DNA of 64,000 bases from Pontibacter populi (GTDB lineage Bacteria; Bacteroidota; Bacteroidia; Cytophagales; Hymenobacteraceae): NCBI RefSeq assembly GCF_019336435.1, contig NZ_JAHWXQ010000004.1, forward strand, positions 1-64,000. The letters run 5' to 3'. Of this stretch, positions 9,261 through 17,638 are shown in pieces. The position numbers and the translations under genes are program-made. Below the pieces are notes generated by a model. That model was not told the DNA's origin, did not search any database, and saw only the letters and a program-made list of their open reading frames with translations. Each line of letters opens with the position of its first letter. Position 1 is the first letter of the stretch.

Positions 9261-9306
9261 AAAACAAAGATCCCCGGTAGTTTAGATTACCGGGGATCTT
9301 TGTTTT
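9261..9306 (+). terminator. Terminator after clpX
   Basis: A 19 bp perfect stem (9261-9279 with 9288-9306) around an 8-base loop; the right arm ends TTTGTTTT. Confidence 0.85.
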
Positions 9307-9329
9307 TATAGGTTTTGTGTCTGCTCTCG

Positions 9330-9592
9330 CTCGCGTCCCGCGAGTTTGAGGTATTCGGTAGCGTCTCGCCACTTTGCCATACTATAGCTCTTTCGGACAT
9401 CCTTGTCCGAAAGCCATCTGCCGGGGATTTCCTAATCCCCGTATTACGAATAACGCGGACTAAGAAGTCCGCAGCAGATTTGGTTCCGGACATGGATGTC
9501 CGGAACAGCAGTAAGTAACTTCGAACTATAGTTTACACGGGCCGGAGGCCTAGCTATAGTTCGACACGAGCGAGGACGCTCGCTCCATTGTA
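9330..9592. repeat. Cluster of seven small hairpins with TCC/TCCT-type loops
   Basis: Seven short perfect inverted repeats lie between clpX and purE: 9330-9344 (loop TCC), 9391-9412 (TCCT), 9423-9440 (TCCT), 9455-9472 (AAGA), 9483-9506 (TGGA), 9550-9560 (GGA) and 9577-9592 (AGGA). The stems are 4 to 10 bp and all different in sequence. The loops are TCC(T), its complement AGGA/GGA, or one-base variants. Similar hairpins recur at 29370-29385 and 29401-29418. No gene is visible in 9307-9604. Confidence 0.75.
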
Positions 9593-9604
9593 TGCAATTA
9601 TAGC

Positions 9605-10132
9605 TTAATCCAAATCTCTGTCGCCACGCTTCAATTCATCTACGGAGCGCATTACTTTATCTTTCAGGCCTGATTTATATTTCTCCAGTTTATCAGCAAC
9701 GGCAGCGTTTGTTGTTCCGATGATCTGAGCGGCTAAAATTCCTGCATTTAGAGCACCATCTAACGCAACTGTTGCCACTGGTACGCCACCTGGCATCTGA
9801 AGTATAGAAAGCACTGAATCCCAGCCATCTATAGAATTACTTGATTTTACAGGCACACCGATAACAGGCAGTGTTGTAAGAGAAGCAACCATACCCGGCA
9901 GATGTGCGGCGCCGCCAGCTCCGGCTATAATCACCTTCAACCCTTTTTTGCGCGCTTGCTCAGCATATTCGAACATGCGGTGCGGGGTGCGGTGCGCCGA
10001 AACTATAGTTAGTTCATATGGTACGCCCAGGGTTTCCAGTATTTCGGCAGCGGCATCCATAATTTTAAGGTCAGACTGGCTGCCCATGATTATACCTACT
10101 AAAGGTTGTGTATGTGTAGTTTGCTCGGCCAT
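9605..10132 (-). CDS. purE: 5-(carboxyamino)imidazole ribonucleotide mutase
   Basis: PurE moves the carboxylate of N5-CAIR to give CAIR in de novo purine synthesis. The 175 residues include GSQSDLKIM (18-26), the substrate loop SAHRTPHR and the glycine-rich AGGAAHLPGM, all family hallmarks of the class I mutase. It begins 4 bp after purK on the same strand, so the two form an operon and act in sequence. An AACTATAGTT motif lies inside the gene (10001-10010), just beside the SAHRTP codons. Confidence 0.97.
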   Translation of the reverse strand: MAEQTTHTQPLVGIIMGSQSDLKIMDAAAEILETLGVPYELTIVSAHRTPHRMFEYAEQARKKGLKVIIAGAGGAAHLPGMVASLTTLPVIGVPVKSSNSIDGWDSVLSILQMPGGVPVATVALDGALNAGILAAQIIGTTNAAVADKLEKYKSGLKDKVMRSVDELKRGDRDLD

Positions 10133-10136
10133 CGTT

Positions 10137-11267
10137 TTATGCTTTTACTTTTATTACGTTTTTAATTTGCTCGGCACGCTGCTGCGCTTCTTCTATCGTT
10201 TGCCCCAGCACAGTAATGTGTCCCATTTTGCGGGCAGGCCGGGTATACTTTTTACCGTATAGATGGATGTAAACGCCCGGTACAGCCAAAGCTTCCTGCA
10301 AGCCTTCGTACTTCGCTTCGCCATCAAAACCAGGTTCGCCGAGCAGGTTCAGCATTACGGCGGCGCTTTGTATCTCGGTAGAGCCCAGCGGCAGGTTAAG
10401 GATAGCGCGCAGATGTTGTTCGTATTGCGAGGTATAGTTGGCTTTTATTGTATGGTGGCCGCTGTTGTGCGGACGAGGCGCTACTTCATTTACCAGGATC
10501 AGCCCATCTTTGGTCAGGAACATTTCCACAGCCAAGATGCCCACCATATCAAAAGCTTCAATTACGCGGGTGGCAATCTCAATGGCGTAGCGCTGTAATT
10601 TATAAGCTACATTGGCCGGCGCGAAAAGCGAATCAACTAAATTATGCTCCGGATGAAAACTCAGCTCTACTACCGGGAAAGCCGTAACTTCACCATTTGC
10701 ATTGCGGGCAACTATGACGGATATCTCTTTCTCAAAATCAACCAGCTTCTCCAGCACACTTGGCTCTTCAAAGGCTTTCACGAAATCAGCTTCGTTTGTT
10801 AAACGGGTAACTCCTCTCCCATCATAACCTTCGCGGCGCAGCTTCTGGAATGCAGGCAGGAACGCTGTATTTTGCTCCAACTCGGTCTTATCTGCCAGAA
10901 TTATAAAGTCTGAGGTCGGGATGTTGTGTTTGCGGAAGAACTCTTTCTGCAGGCCTTTGTCCTGAATAGTGCGAACAGTCTTGGCATCAGGGTAAACTTT
11001 TACACCTTCCTGCTCCAGCTTTTCAAGGGCATCTGCGTTTACGTGCTCAATTTCTATAGTTAGAATATCGCACTGCTTACCAAACTCATATACGGTGTCA
11101 AAATCGCGGAAGCTGCCTACAAAAAACTCGTTGCAGATATCCTTGCAAGGTGCATTCTCATCGGGGTCCAGCACTAAGGTATAGATGTTAAAATCGAGCC
11201 CGGCCTGCATCAGCATACGGCCCAGTTGCCCGCCGCCCAGTATACCAAGCTTTACTTCTCCTTTCAT
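10137..11267 (-). CDS. purK: 5-(carboxyamino)imidazole ribonucleotide synthase
   Basis: PurK uses ATP and bicarbonate to make N5-CAIR, the substrate of the neighbouring PurE. It is an ATP-grasp protein: N-terminal GILGGGQLGRML, central GYDGRGV loop, and the metal-binding VNEVAPRPHNSGHH. The reading frame is open for 21 further codons upstream, but I choose the ATG at 11265-11267, because the family starts a few residues before the GGGQLGRM motif and a -7 element lies just upstream at 11294. That gives 376 residues, the normal length. Confidence 0.95.
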   Translation of the reverse strand: MKGEVKLGILGGGQLGRMLMQAGLDFNIYTLVLDPDENAPCKDICNEFFVGSFRDFDTVYEFGKQCDILTIEIEHVNADALEKLEQEGVKVYPDAKTVRTIQDKGLQKEFFRKHNIPTSDFIILADKTELEQNTAFLPAFQKLRREGYDGRGVTRLTNEADFVKAFEEPSVLEKLVDFEKEISVIVARNANGEVTAFPVVELSFHPEHNLVDSLFAPANVAYKLQRYAIEIATRVIEAFDMVGILAVEMFLTKDGLILVNEVAPRPHNSGHHTIKANYTSQYEQHLRAILNLPLGSTEIQSAAVMLNLLGEPGFDGEAKYEGLQEALAVPGVYIHLYGKKYTRPARKMGHITVLGQTIEEAQQRAEQIKNVIKVKA

Positions 11268-11293
11268 AGATAGGGTTTTGAGTGTTCGTTCCT

Positions 11294-11301
11294 CAAAAAT
11301 A
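11294..11301 (-). promoter_or_regulatory. Probable -7 element of purK-purE promoter
   Basis: On the minus strand TATTTTTG fits TAnnTTTG. No -33 TTG is seen at the right distance. The leader would be about 20 bases to the chosen purK start. Confidence 0.4.
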
Positions 11302-11427
11302 AGGATTATAGTTAAACCTACCCGCCACAACTATAGTAATATGCAGCTACAACAAGATAGACTTTGATTTATATACGCAAAGCCTTATATTGATAGCTTA
11401 ACTTTTTTTGAAACCGCACAATCTTTA

Positions 11428-12051
11428 ATGGAAATCATACTTGCCACTTTTTCTGCATTATTCTCTGTAGTAAACCCGTTCGGCGCCATGCCGGTCTTTC
11501 TTACGCTTACCCAGGACGATACGCCGGCGCACCGTAACCAGCAGGCCCTGAAAGCTTGTTTATACATGGTGGGTATCCTGGCAGTGTTTTTCCTGGCAGG
11601 GCAGTATGTACTTAACTTTTTTGGTATCCGTATCCACGATTTGCGCATTGCAGGTGGCCTGATGATCATGCGTGCTGGTTTTGAGTTGCTTTCGCCAGGA
11701 GCAAGCAAGAAGAAGATATCACCGGAAGTTGTGGAAGAAGGGCAGCATAAAGAGGACATCTCATTTACGCCGCTGGCCATGCCGATGCTTTCCGGTCCCG
11801 GAGCCATTGCGGTAAGTATAGCCATGTATACCACCTCGCTTTCTTACCTGGATATGGCTTTGATTCTGGTATCAATCGTGTTGCTGGCGATAGTTTGCTA
11901 TATTATCCTACGTTTCTCGCATCAGCTTACACGCTATATGGGCAAATCTGGGTTGTCGGCCCTCTCGCGCATTATGGGTTTTATAGTTTTATCTATCGGG
12001 GTAAACTTTATAGTTTCAGCTATTTATGCGCTGTTCTTTACAGGGCGGTAG
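11428..12051 (+). CDS. MarC/UPF0056-family integral membrane protein
   Basis: This 207-residue protein has about six hydrophobic segments and the family signature NPFGAMPVFL near its start. The family (MarC, also NAAT) is inner-membrane; the transported substrate is not settled, and older links to multidrug resistance are not supported in the literature I recall. The segment of about residues 92-113 between membrane spans is hydrophilic (SKKKISPEVVEEGQHKED). It is followed 24 bp later by a lipoprotein gene on the same strand. Confidence 0.88.
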   Translation: MEIILATFSALFSVVNPFGAMPVFLTLTQDDTPAHRNQQALKACLYMVGILAVFFLAGQYVLNFFGIRIHDLRIAGGLMIMRAGFELLSPGASKKKISPEVVEEGQHKEDISFTPLAMPMLSGPGAIAVSIAMYTTSLSYLDMALILVSIVLLAIVCYIILRFSHQLTRYMGKSGLSALSRIMGFIVLSIGVNFIVSAIYALFFTGR

Positions 12052-12075
12052 GTTTTCCAGTAGATATCAGGAAAG

Positions 12076-12678
12076 ATGAAAAACTCGATTTTAGCAATAT
12101 TACTTTTAGCTTGTTTATCATGTCACGTGAAGGATGAGAAAGCTAAAGCTATTGCAGAATCCGAAAACATAAGATATAAGGTAGGTCTACAGTCTATCGG
12201 TAACGATTGGAAACTCGACTCAACATTTAAATTTCTTTCTATTCATCCCAATTTTATCATTGTAGATAGAAAACTGCAGAATACAGCAGATCAAGCTATA
12301 TTTTACATAGCTGATTATTTATCCAATAAGAATGGAGATGAGAGAAAGGTGGTTTACTTACGAAATGAGAATGGCAACGCCAGGGTTGTTAAAGAAGAAG
12401 ATTCTTTTGTAACCGAGTACAATAACACTGGAAAAGTAATTCTAAATTTCACTTATAACTATGATTTAAAGGAAAAGTCTTTTTGTGTAGACTCACTACC
12501 TAGTATCGAACTTGTAGAATTGAATCAAGCAGAATTTGAGCGTATGATTAAAGGGGCAAAAGAGATTGATGCAGAAATCTGTGGTACAGCGGCTGATGAG
12601 ATTCTCACTAAAGGCTTTCCTAAAAAACATACTTTCATTCAGGAAGATGAATTTAAAATGAGATTAAAGATTTTATAG
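12076..12678 (+). CDS. Hypothetical lipoprotein
   Basis: I do not recognise the 200-residue product. Its first 16 residues form a short lysine-plus-hydrophobic signal with cysteines at 13 and 16 (LLACLSC), a lipobox for signal peptidase II, so it is probably anchored to a membrane. The rest is hydrophilic and mixed alpha/beta with no obvious domain. Base use is more AT-rich than in the flanking genes MarC and hemE, which may mean recent acquisition. It lies 24 bp after the MarC-type gene. An AACTATAGTT motif follows the stop (12698-12707). Confidence 0.65.
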   Translation: MKNSILAILLLACLSCHVKDEKAKAIAESENIRYKVGLQSIGNDWKLDSTFKFLSIHPNFIIVDRKLQNTADQAIFYIADYLSNKNGDERKVVYLRNENGNARVVKEEDSFVTEYNNTGKVILNFTYNYDLKEKSFCVDSLPSIELVELNQAEFERMIKGAKEIDAEICGTAADEILTKGFPKKHTFIQEDEFKMRLKIL

Positions 12679-12795
12679 AACGAGCAATAAGTCTTTAAAC
12701 TATAGTTCTTCCCCAAACCACACCTCACAAAACCAAGTAAACATTCCCAATAGTTTGGTGATAACGATCACCTTCACATAGTCGGCAATTTAGAT

Positions 12796-12803
12796 TATCT
12801 TTG
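12796..12803 (+). promoter_or_regulatory. -7-like element very close to hemE
   Basis: TATCTTTG fits TAnnTTTG but ends only 4 bases before the hemE ATG at 12808. If used, the mRNA would be leaderless or nearly so. No good -33 element is seen. Confidence 0.4.
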
Positions 12804-12807
12804 CGCC

Positions 12808-13845
12808 ATGCAATTGAAGAACGACCTGCTTATTAGAGCTGCCAAAGGAGAACCTGTTGAGCGCACACCGGTATGGCTGATGCGCCAGGCCGGCAGAATT
12901 TTACCTGAATACAGAGCCGTACGCGAAAGCCTGAGCGGTTTTAAGGAACTGGTGGAAACCCCTGAGTTTGCTGCCGAGGTAACAATACAACCTGTTGATA
13001 TTCTGGATGTAGATGCGGCCATTATCTTTTCGGATATACTGGTAGTACCGGAAGCGATGGGCTGTACCTACGAAATGGTAGAAAAACGTGGCCCTTGGTT
13101 CCCGAATACGATAAGAACAGAAGCCGATCTTAAGAAGCTTCGCGTGGCCGACCCGCATGAGCACCTGCATTATGTGCTGGATGCCATAAAGGTTACCAAA
13201 AAAGCACTGAACGGTCGTGTGCCGCTTATCGGTTTTGCCGGTGCACCCTGGACAATTATGGCTTACATGGTAGAGGGCAGTGGTTCTAAAACGTTCTCGC
13301 ATGCGCGTGGTATGTTATACACTAACCCTACGCTGGCGCACCAAATGCTCCGCATGATAACCGACACAACTATAGCTTACTTAAAAGCGCAGGTTGAGGC
13401 AGGTGCTAACTTAATACAGATATTCGATTCATGGGCAGGCATTCTTACGCCGGCGCATTACCGCGAATTCTCGTTGCCATACATCAGTGAGATCTGTAAT
13501 GCCATCCGCGATGTGCCTGTAACAGTATTTGCGAAAGGCGCTTTCTTTGCCCTTGAGGATTTCGCAAAACTGAATTGCGAAACTATAGGTCTTGACTGGA
13601 ACATGGAAGTGGCTCAATCCAGAGCACAAGTTGGTCCGAACAAGACCCTGCAAGGTAACATGGACCCATGCCTGCTTTATAGTTCATTTGACACGATACA
13701 GAAAGAAACTATAAAAATGCTGAAGGAATTCGGTCCGCAGCGCCACATTGCCAACCTTGGTCACGGCGTTTACCCGGATACGGACCCAGAAAAAGTAAAA
13801 TGCTTCGTACAGACAGTGAAAGAGTACGGAGAGTTTAGAAGTTAG
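12808..13845 (+). CDS. hemE: Uroporphyrinogen decarboxylase
   Basis: HemE removes four carboxyl groups from uroporphyrinogen III to give coproporphyrinogen III in haem synthesis. The 345 residues carry the N-terminal signature [14 protein letters not shown] (24-37), the [16 protein letters not shown] stretch, and the C-terminal GNLGHGV-like motif (here [11 protein letters not shown]). It stands alone on the plus strand and is followed by a strong bidirectional terminator shared with the convergent TrkH gene. Its promoter region is unusual (see the element at 12796). Confidence 0.97.
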   Translation: MQLKNDLLIRAAKGEPVERTPVWLMRQAGRILPEYRAVRESLSGFKELVETPEFAAEVTIQPVDILDVDAAIIFSDILVVPEAMGCTYEMVEKRGPWFPNTIRTEADLKKLRVADPHEHLHYVLDAIKVTKKALNGRVPLIGFAGAPWTIMAYMVEGSGSKTFSHARGMLYTNPTLAHQMLRMITDTTIAYLKAQVEAGANLIQIFDSWAGILTPAHYREFSLPYISEICNAIRDVPVTVFAKGAFFALEDFAKLNCETIGLDWNMEVAQSRAQVGPNKTLQGNMDPCLLYSSFDTIQKETIKMLKEFGPQRHIANLGHGVYPDTDPEKVKCFVQTVKEYGEFRS

Positions 13846-13999
13846 AAAGTTGAAGAGTTAGTGAGTTTAGGAGGTATAAACTCCTCCTAAAATAAAGTAA
13901 ACTAAACTCTGACATAAACCAAAAGAGAAAGGCCTGCAATTGCTGCAGGCCTTTCTCTTTTATCACTTTCTAACTCTTTAACTCACTAACTCTCTAACT
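13841..13999. repeat. Inverted pair of CTAACTCT-type simple repeats around the hemE terminator
   Basis: The left arm (13841-13865) and right arm (13966-13999) are roughly reverse complements, built from imperfect units such as CTAACTCT and CTAACTCA. Between them lie a 9 bp hairpin (TTTAGGAGG / CCTCCTAAA, about 13866-13890) and the terminator. A related CTCTAACTC-rich stretch lies at about 42078-42123, again beside a gene end. Confidence 0.6.
13921..13961. terminator. Bidirectional terminator between hemE and trkH
   Basis: An 18 bp perfect stem (13921-13938 with 13944-13961) with a 5-base loop lies between two convergent genes. Confidence 0.88.
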
Positions 14000-14006
14000 A
14001 TAAAGG

Positions 14007-15806
14007 TTATCCTACCGGCAAATGGGCTGACGGGTATTTATAGTCTGAAGATGGAACACGGGTACTGAGAGCTAACGCCAGTGTTAAGGTACCAACCCTG
14101 CCAATGTACATCGAGAGTATCAGTACCATTTTACCCATATCTGATAATGCAGCTGTAATACCTGTACTATAGCCTACAGTAGCAAATGCGGAAACCTGCT
14201 CCAGTGCCAGCCTTATGACATCAAACTGCCCATCTGAAATAGTAAGTATAAATACGGCGACCATATTAAGTATGGCAGCGAATGCAAAAACTGAAAAAGC
14301 TTTGTAAGCCACTGAATGCGGAATGGAACGGTTGCCAATTTCCAGGTTTTTTTTGCCGCGTATAGTTGCTATTACCGCCAGCAGAATTACCACAAATGTT
14401 GTTGTTTTGATACCACCACCTGTAGAGCCTGGCGATGCCCCGATAAACATCAGGAAAATAAACATCAGCATAGTGGGCGTTGTTAGCTGCGAAATATCAA
14501 CGGAATTAAAGCCGGCAGTACGTGTAGCCACCGACTGGAAGAAAGAAGCGATCAGGGCTTCTGCAAAACTCAGGTCAGCTAATGTGTTGTAGTACTCCAG
14601 TAAAAAGAAACCTATAGTTCCCAGCGCGATCAGGGCTGCAGAAGTATAGATAGTAATGCGCGTTAGTAGTTTCCAGTTTTTCCAGGGAGCATCCATCCGG
14701 GTTCGCATAGCCTTTGGGGAAAGCACATCCACTATGGTTGGGAAACCGATACCGCCAAAGATGATAATAAACGCTATAGCCAGGTGCATTATATAGGAGA
14801 AGCGCACAGGTTCTGTATAAAAGCCCGCCGGGTAAAGCGAAAAACCAGCATTACAGAACGCCGACACGGCATGGAAGATAGAATAAAATATCTTGCTCCC
14901 CAGATTCGGAAACTCTACCTGCGGCCCCCAGGTCATAAAAACAATGGTTGCACCAATACCTTCTATCACAAACGTGAGCACTACAAGCTGCTTTAACAGG
15001 CCCTGGGAAGAAAACAGGTTCTCCCCTTCCAAAAGTTCATGCATCGCAACGTGTTGCTTTAAGCCAATCCCCTGCCGCATGATGGAGGCGAAAAAAGTAG
15101 CAAACGTTACAATGCCCAAACCACCTAATTGCACCAGCATAAGCAAAACAACCTGGCCTGAGAAAGTAAAATAAGTACCCGGATCTACCACAGCAAGACC
15201 AGTTACGCAGGCTGCGCTGGTAGCCATAAACAAAGCATCTATAAACCGCATGCTGCCCTGCACCGTGGTCATTTTAGGCAGCATAAAAAGCCCTGTCCCG
15301 ATCAATATCAGCAGTATAAAGCTCATGATAAAGACGGTGCCCGGCTTTAGCTGCAGAGTTTTAAGATGTACTTTGGTCTCAAGCAACTCTATAATCAGCA
15401 GCACCAGCATGTAAAGCGATACTACCACGCGGTAAACCTCCACTGAAAGCGGTATGCCTATATTCTCGAAGATGTTATAGACGACTGGAAAGTCGAGCAG
15501 GTACGTGCCCACCTGGTTTACCAGGATGATGACCATTAACGTGCCCTCGAACCAAGTACGGCGCAGAAATTTTACGCGCTCAAAACTATAGAGAATGCGG
15601 AGGAAGTAGATTAAGACAAAGACAGCAAGAATGGCATCGATGGCGAAATAAAGTGATTGTAGATCTACCGGGCTTTCCACTACCCCGTGCGTATAGATCA
15701 GCAAACCCACCGAAAGGATGGTGAGCACATAGGTCGTACGCCGCATGAGCGCGTAAACCCTTAATTTACTGCCATAAAGTGCTCTGTTTAGCTGTTCTGT
15801 ATTCAT
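14007..15806 (-). CDS. TrkH/KtrB-family potassium transporter (copy 1)
   Basis: This 599-residue inner-membrane protein is a K+ (or Na+-coupled K+) uptake channel subunit. It has an N-terminal extra region with about four membrane spans (to residue 140) before the TrkH core. Four pore loops with the selectivity-filter glycine are seen: CVTGLAVVDPG, FCNAGFSLYP, RTAGFNSVD and ATVGYSTGI. It lies directly after a close paralogue (32 bp gap) and has its own promoter in that gap. No TrkA/KtrA regulatory subunit is in the window. The first part of the gene is nearly identical in DNA to the paralogue, unlike the middle. Confidence 0.92.
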   Translation of the reverse strand: MNTEQLNRALYGSKLRVYALMRRTTYVLTILSVGLLIYTHGVVESPVDLQSLYFAIDAILAVFVLIYFLRILYSFERVKFLRRTWFEGTLMVIILVNQVGTYLLDFPVVYNIFENIGIPLSVEVYRVVVSLYMLVLLIIELLETKVHLKTLQLKPGTVFIMSFILLILIGTGLFMLPKMTTVQGSMRFIDALFMATSAACVTGLAVVDPGTYFTFSGQVVLLMLVQLGGLGIVTFATFFASIMRQGIGLKQHVAMHELLEGENLFSSQGLLKQLVVLTFVIEGIGATIVFMTWGPQVEFPNLGSKIFYSIFHAVSAFCNAGFSLYPAGFYTEPVRFSYIMHLAIAFIIIFGGIGFPTIVDVLSPKAMRTRMDAPWKNWKLLTRITIYTSAALIALGTIGFFLLEYYNTLADLSFAEALIASFFQSVATRTAGFNSVDISQLTTPTMLMFIFLMFIGASPGSTGGGIKTTTFVVILLAVIATIRGKKNLEIGNRSIPHSVAYKAFSVFAFAAILNMVAVFILTISDGQFDVIRLALEQVSAFATVGYSTGITAALSDMGKMVLILSMYIGRVGTLTLALALSTRVPSSDYKYPSAHLPVG

Positions 15807-15816
15807 TTTGCAGTTG

Positions 15817-15846
15817 CAAATGTAAGCACCTTTATAAATTAACCAA
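15817..15846 (-). promoter_or_regulatory. Promoter between the two trkH genes
   Basis: On the minus strand TACATTTG (15817-15824) and TTG (15844-15846) are 19 bp apart. The -33 element overlaps the end of the upstream trkH gene, so copy 1 can be expressed on its own. Confidence 0.6.
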
Positions 15847-17638
15847 CAGCTAAGTGTGTATCCGGGTATTTGTAAGCTGTAGTGTACGCCCGCGTACTGA
15901 TAGCCAGTGCCAGCGTAAGTGTACCCACCCTGCCAATATACATAGACAATATAATTACAGTTTTACCCATATCAGATAGCCCTGCAGTTATGCCTGTACT
16001 TAACCCAACCGTAGCAAAAGCTGAAATCTGCTCAAAAGCCAGGCGTAAAATATCAAACTTGGAATCGGAAATGGAAAGGATGATCAGGAAAAAGACATTG
16101 AAAACCACGGCAAACGTAAAAACCGCAAAGGCTTTGTAAGATACCGAATGAGGTATGGTTCTGTTACCGATCTCGACATTCTTCTTGCCAACTATAGTTC
16201 GCCAAACCGAAAGTACAATTACTGTAAAAGTTGTTGTTTTTATACCTCCACCCATAGACCCCGGGGATGCCCCGATAAACATCAGTATCATCATAATTAA
16301 CAGGGCAGGAACTGACACCGCTGAAATGTCTACTGTATGATACCCACCTGAGCGCGTTGTTGCCGATTGGAAAAACGAGGCTATAAGCGATTCTATAAAA
16401 CTCAGGTGTGAGAGTGTATTATAGTACTCCAGCAGGAAAAAGGCAAGCGTACCAAACGCCAGCAAACCAGCGGACGTGTACACGGTTACTCTTGTTAACA
16501 GTTTCCAGTTTCGCCAAGGGGCCTCCATACGCGCGCGCATGGCCTTCGGTGAGAAAAGATCGATTATAGTTGGGAAACCGATTCCACCCAGGATCATCAG
16601 CCCTGCAATTACCAGGTGCATCGTATACCAGGATCGGAGCGGATCACTATAAAGGCCTTGTGGGTAGAGCGAAAAACCGGCATTACAGAAACCGGAAATG
16701 GAATGGAAAACAGCAAAGAAGATCTTACTCCCTATCACATCAAACTCTGTATTCCACTCCCAGGTCATAAAAATCAGTACCGCCCCGATCGCCTCTATAG
16801 ACAGCGTCATGATGATGAGCTTGCGAAGCAGGCCTTTGGTAAACGAGATAGACTCACTTTCCATGATCTCATACATAGCCACATGATGCCTAATGCCAAT
16901 CCCTTCCCGCATGAGCATAGCAAAAAACGTGGCAAAGGTCATTACACCAAGTCCGCCCAGCTGCACCAATGTAAGCAATACCACCTGCCCCGAAAATGTC
17001 AGGTAAGTGCCTGGGTCTATTACCGTAAGGCCGGTAATGCAGGACGCACTGGTAGCCATGAACAGCGCATCTATAAACCGCATACCTCCGGCAACAGTGG
17101 TCATTTTGGGTAGCATGAAAAGTGCAGTACCAATGCCAATCAGTAAAATAAAACTCATCAGGAAAATTATAGCTGGCTTTACCTGCAGGGTTTTAAGGTG
17201 TACTTTGGTCTCGAGCAGCTCAATAATGAGTAACATCAGCATGTACAAAGACACCAGTACCCGATAGATTTCCACAGAAAGCGGAATACCTATCCCTTCA
17301 AATAAATTGTAGACAACCGGAAAGTCGAGCAGGTAAGTACCCACCTGGTTTACCAGGATGATGGCCATTAACGTGCCCTCGAACCAGGTACGCCGGAGAA
17401 ATTTTACACGCTCAAAACTATAGAGAATGCGGAGGAAATAAATAAGAACAAAGACAGCAAGAATGGCATCGATGGCATAGTACAGAAAGCGTAATTTTAC
17501 CGGGCTCTCCACTACCCCATGCGCATAAATCAGCAAACCCACCGACAGGATGGTGAGCACATAGGTCGTACGCCGCATGAGCGCGTAAGCCTGTAGCTTG
17601 CTGCCGTATAGAAACCTGTTAAGAGGTTCGCTGTTCAT
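15839..17638 (-). CDS. TrkH/KtrB-family potassium transporter (copy 2)
   Basis: Same length (599) and layout as the neighbouring copy: four N-terminal extra membrane spans, then the TrkH core. Pore loops read CITGLTVIDPG, FCNAGFSLYP, RSGGYHTVD and ATVGLSTGI, so two of the four filter regions differ from copy 1. This suggests a tandem duplication followed by functional change rather than simple redundancy. Its start codon lies 20 bp inside the upstream sugar-kinase gene, so translation is probably coupled to that gene. Confidence 0.92.
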   Translation of the reverse strand: MNSEPLNRFLYGSKLQAYALMRRTTYVLTILSVGLLIYAHGVVESPVKLRFLYYAIDAILAVFVLIYFLRILYSFERVKFLRRTWFEGTLMAIILVNQVGTYLLDFPVVYNLFEGIGIPLSVEIYRVLVSLYMLMLLIIELLETKVHLKTLQVKPAIIFLMSFILLIGIGTALFMLPKMTTVAGGMRFIDALFMATSASCITGLTVIDPGTYLTFSGQVVLLTLVQLGGLGVMTFATFFAMLMREGIGIRHHVAMYEIMESESISFTKGLLRKLIIMTLSIEAIGAVLIFMTWEWNTEFDVIGSKIFFAVFHSISGFCNAGFSLYPQGLYSDPLRSWYTMHLVIAGLMILGGIGFPTIIDLFSPKAMRARMEAPWRNWKLLTRVTVYTSAGLLAFGTLAFFLLEYYNTLSHLSFIESLIASFFQSATTRSGGYHTVDISAVSVPALLIMMILMFIGASPGSMGGGIKTTTFTVIVLSVWRTIVGKKNVEIGNRTIPHSVSYKAFAVFTFAVVFNVFFLIILSISDSKFDILRLAFEQISAFATVGLSTGITAGLSDMGKTVIILSMYIGRVGTLTLALAISTRAYTTAYKYPDTHLAVG

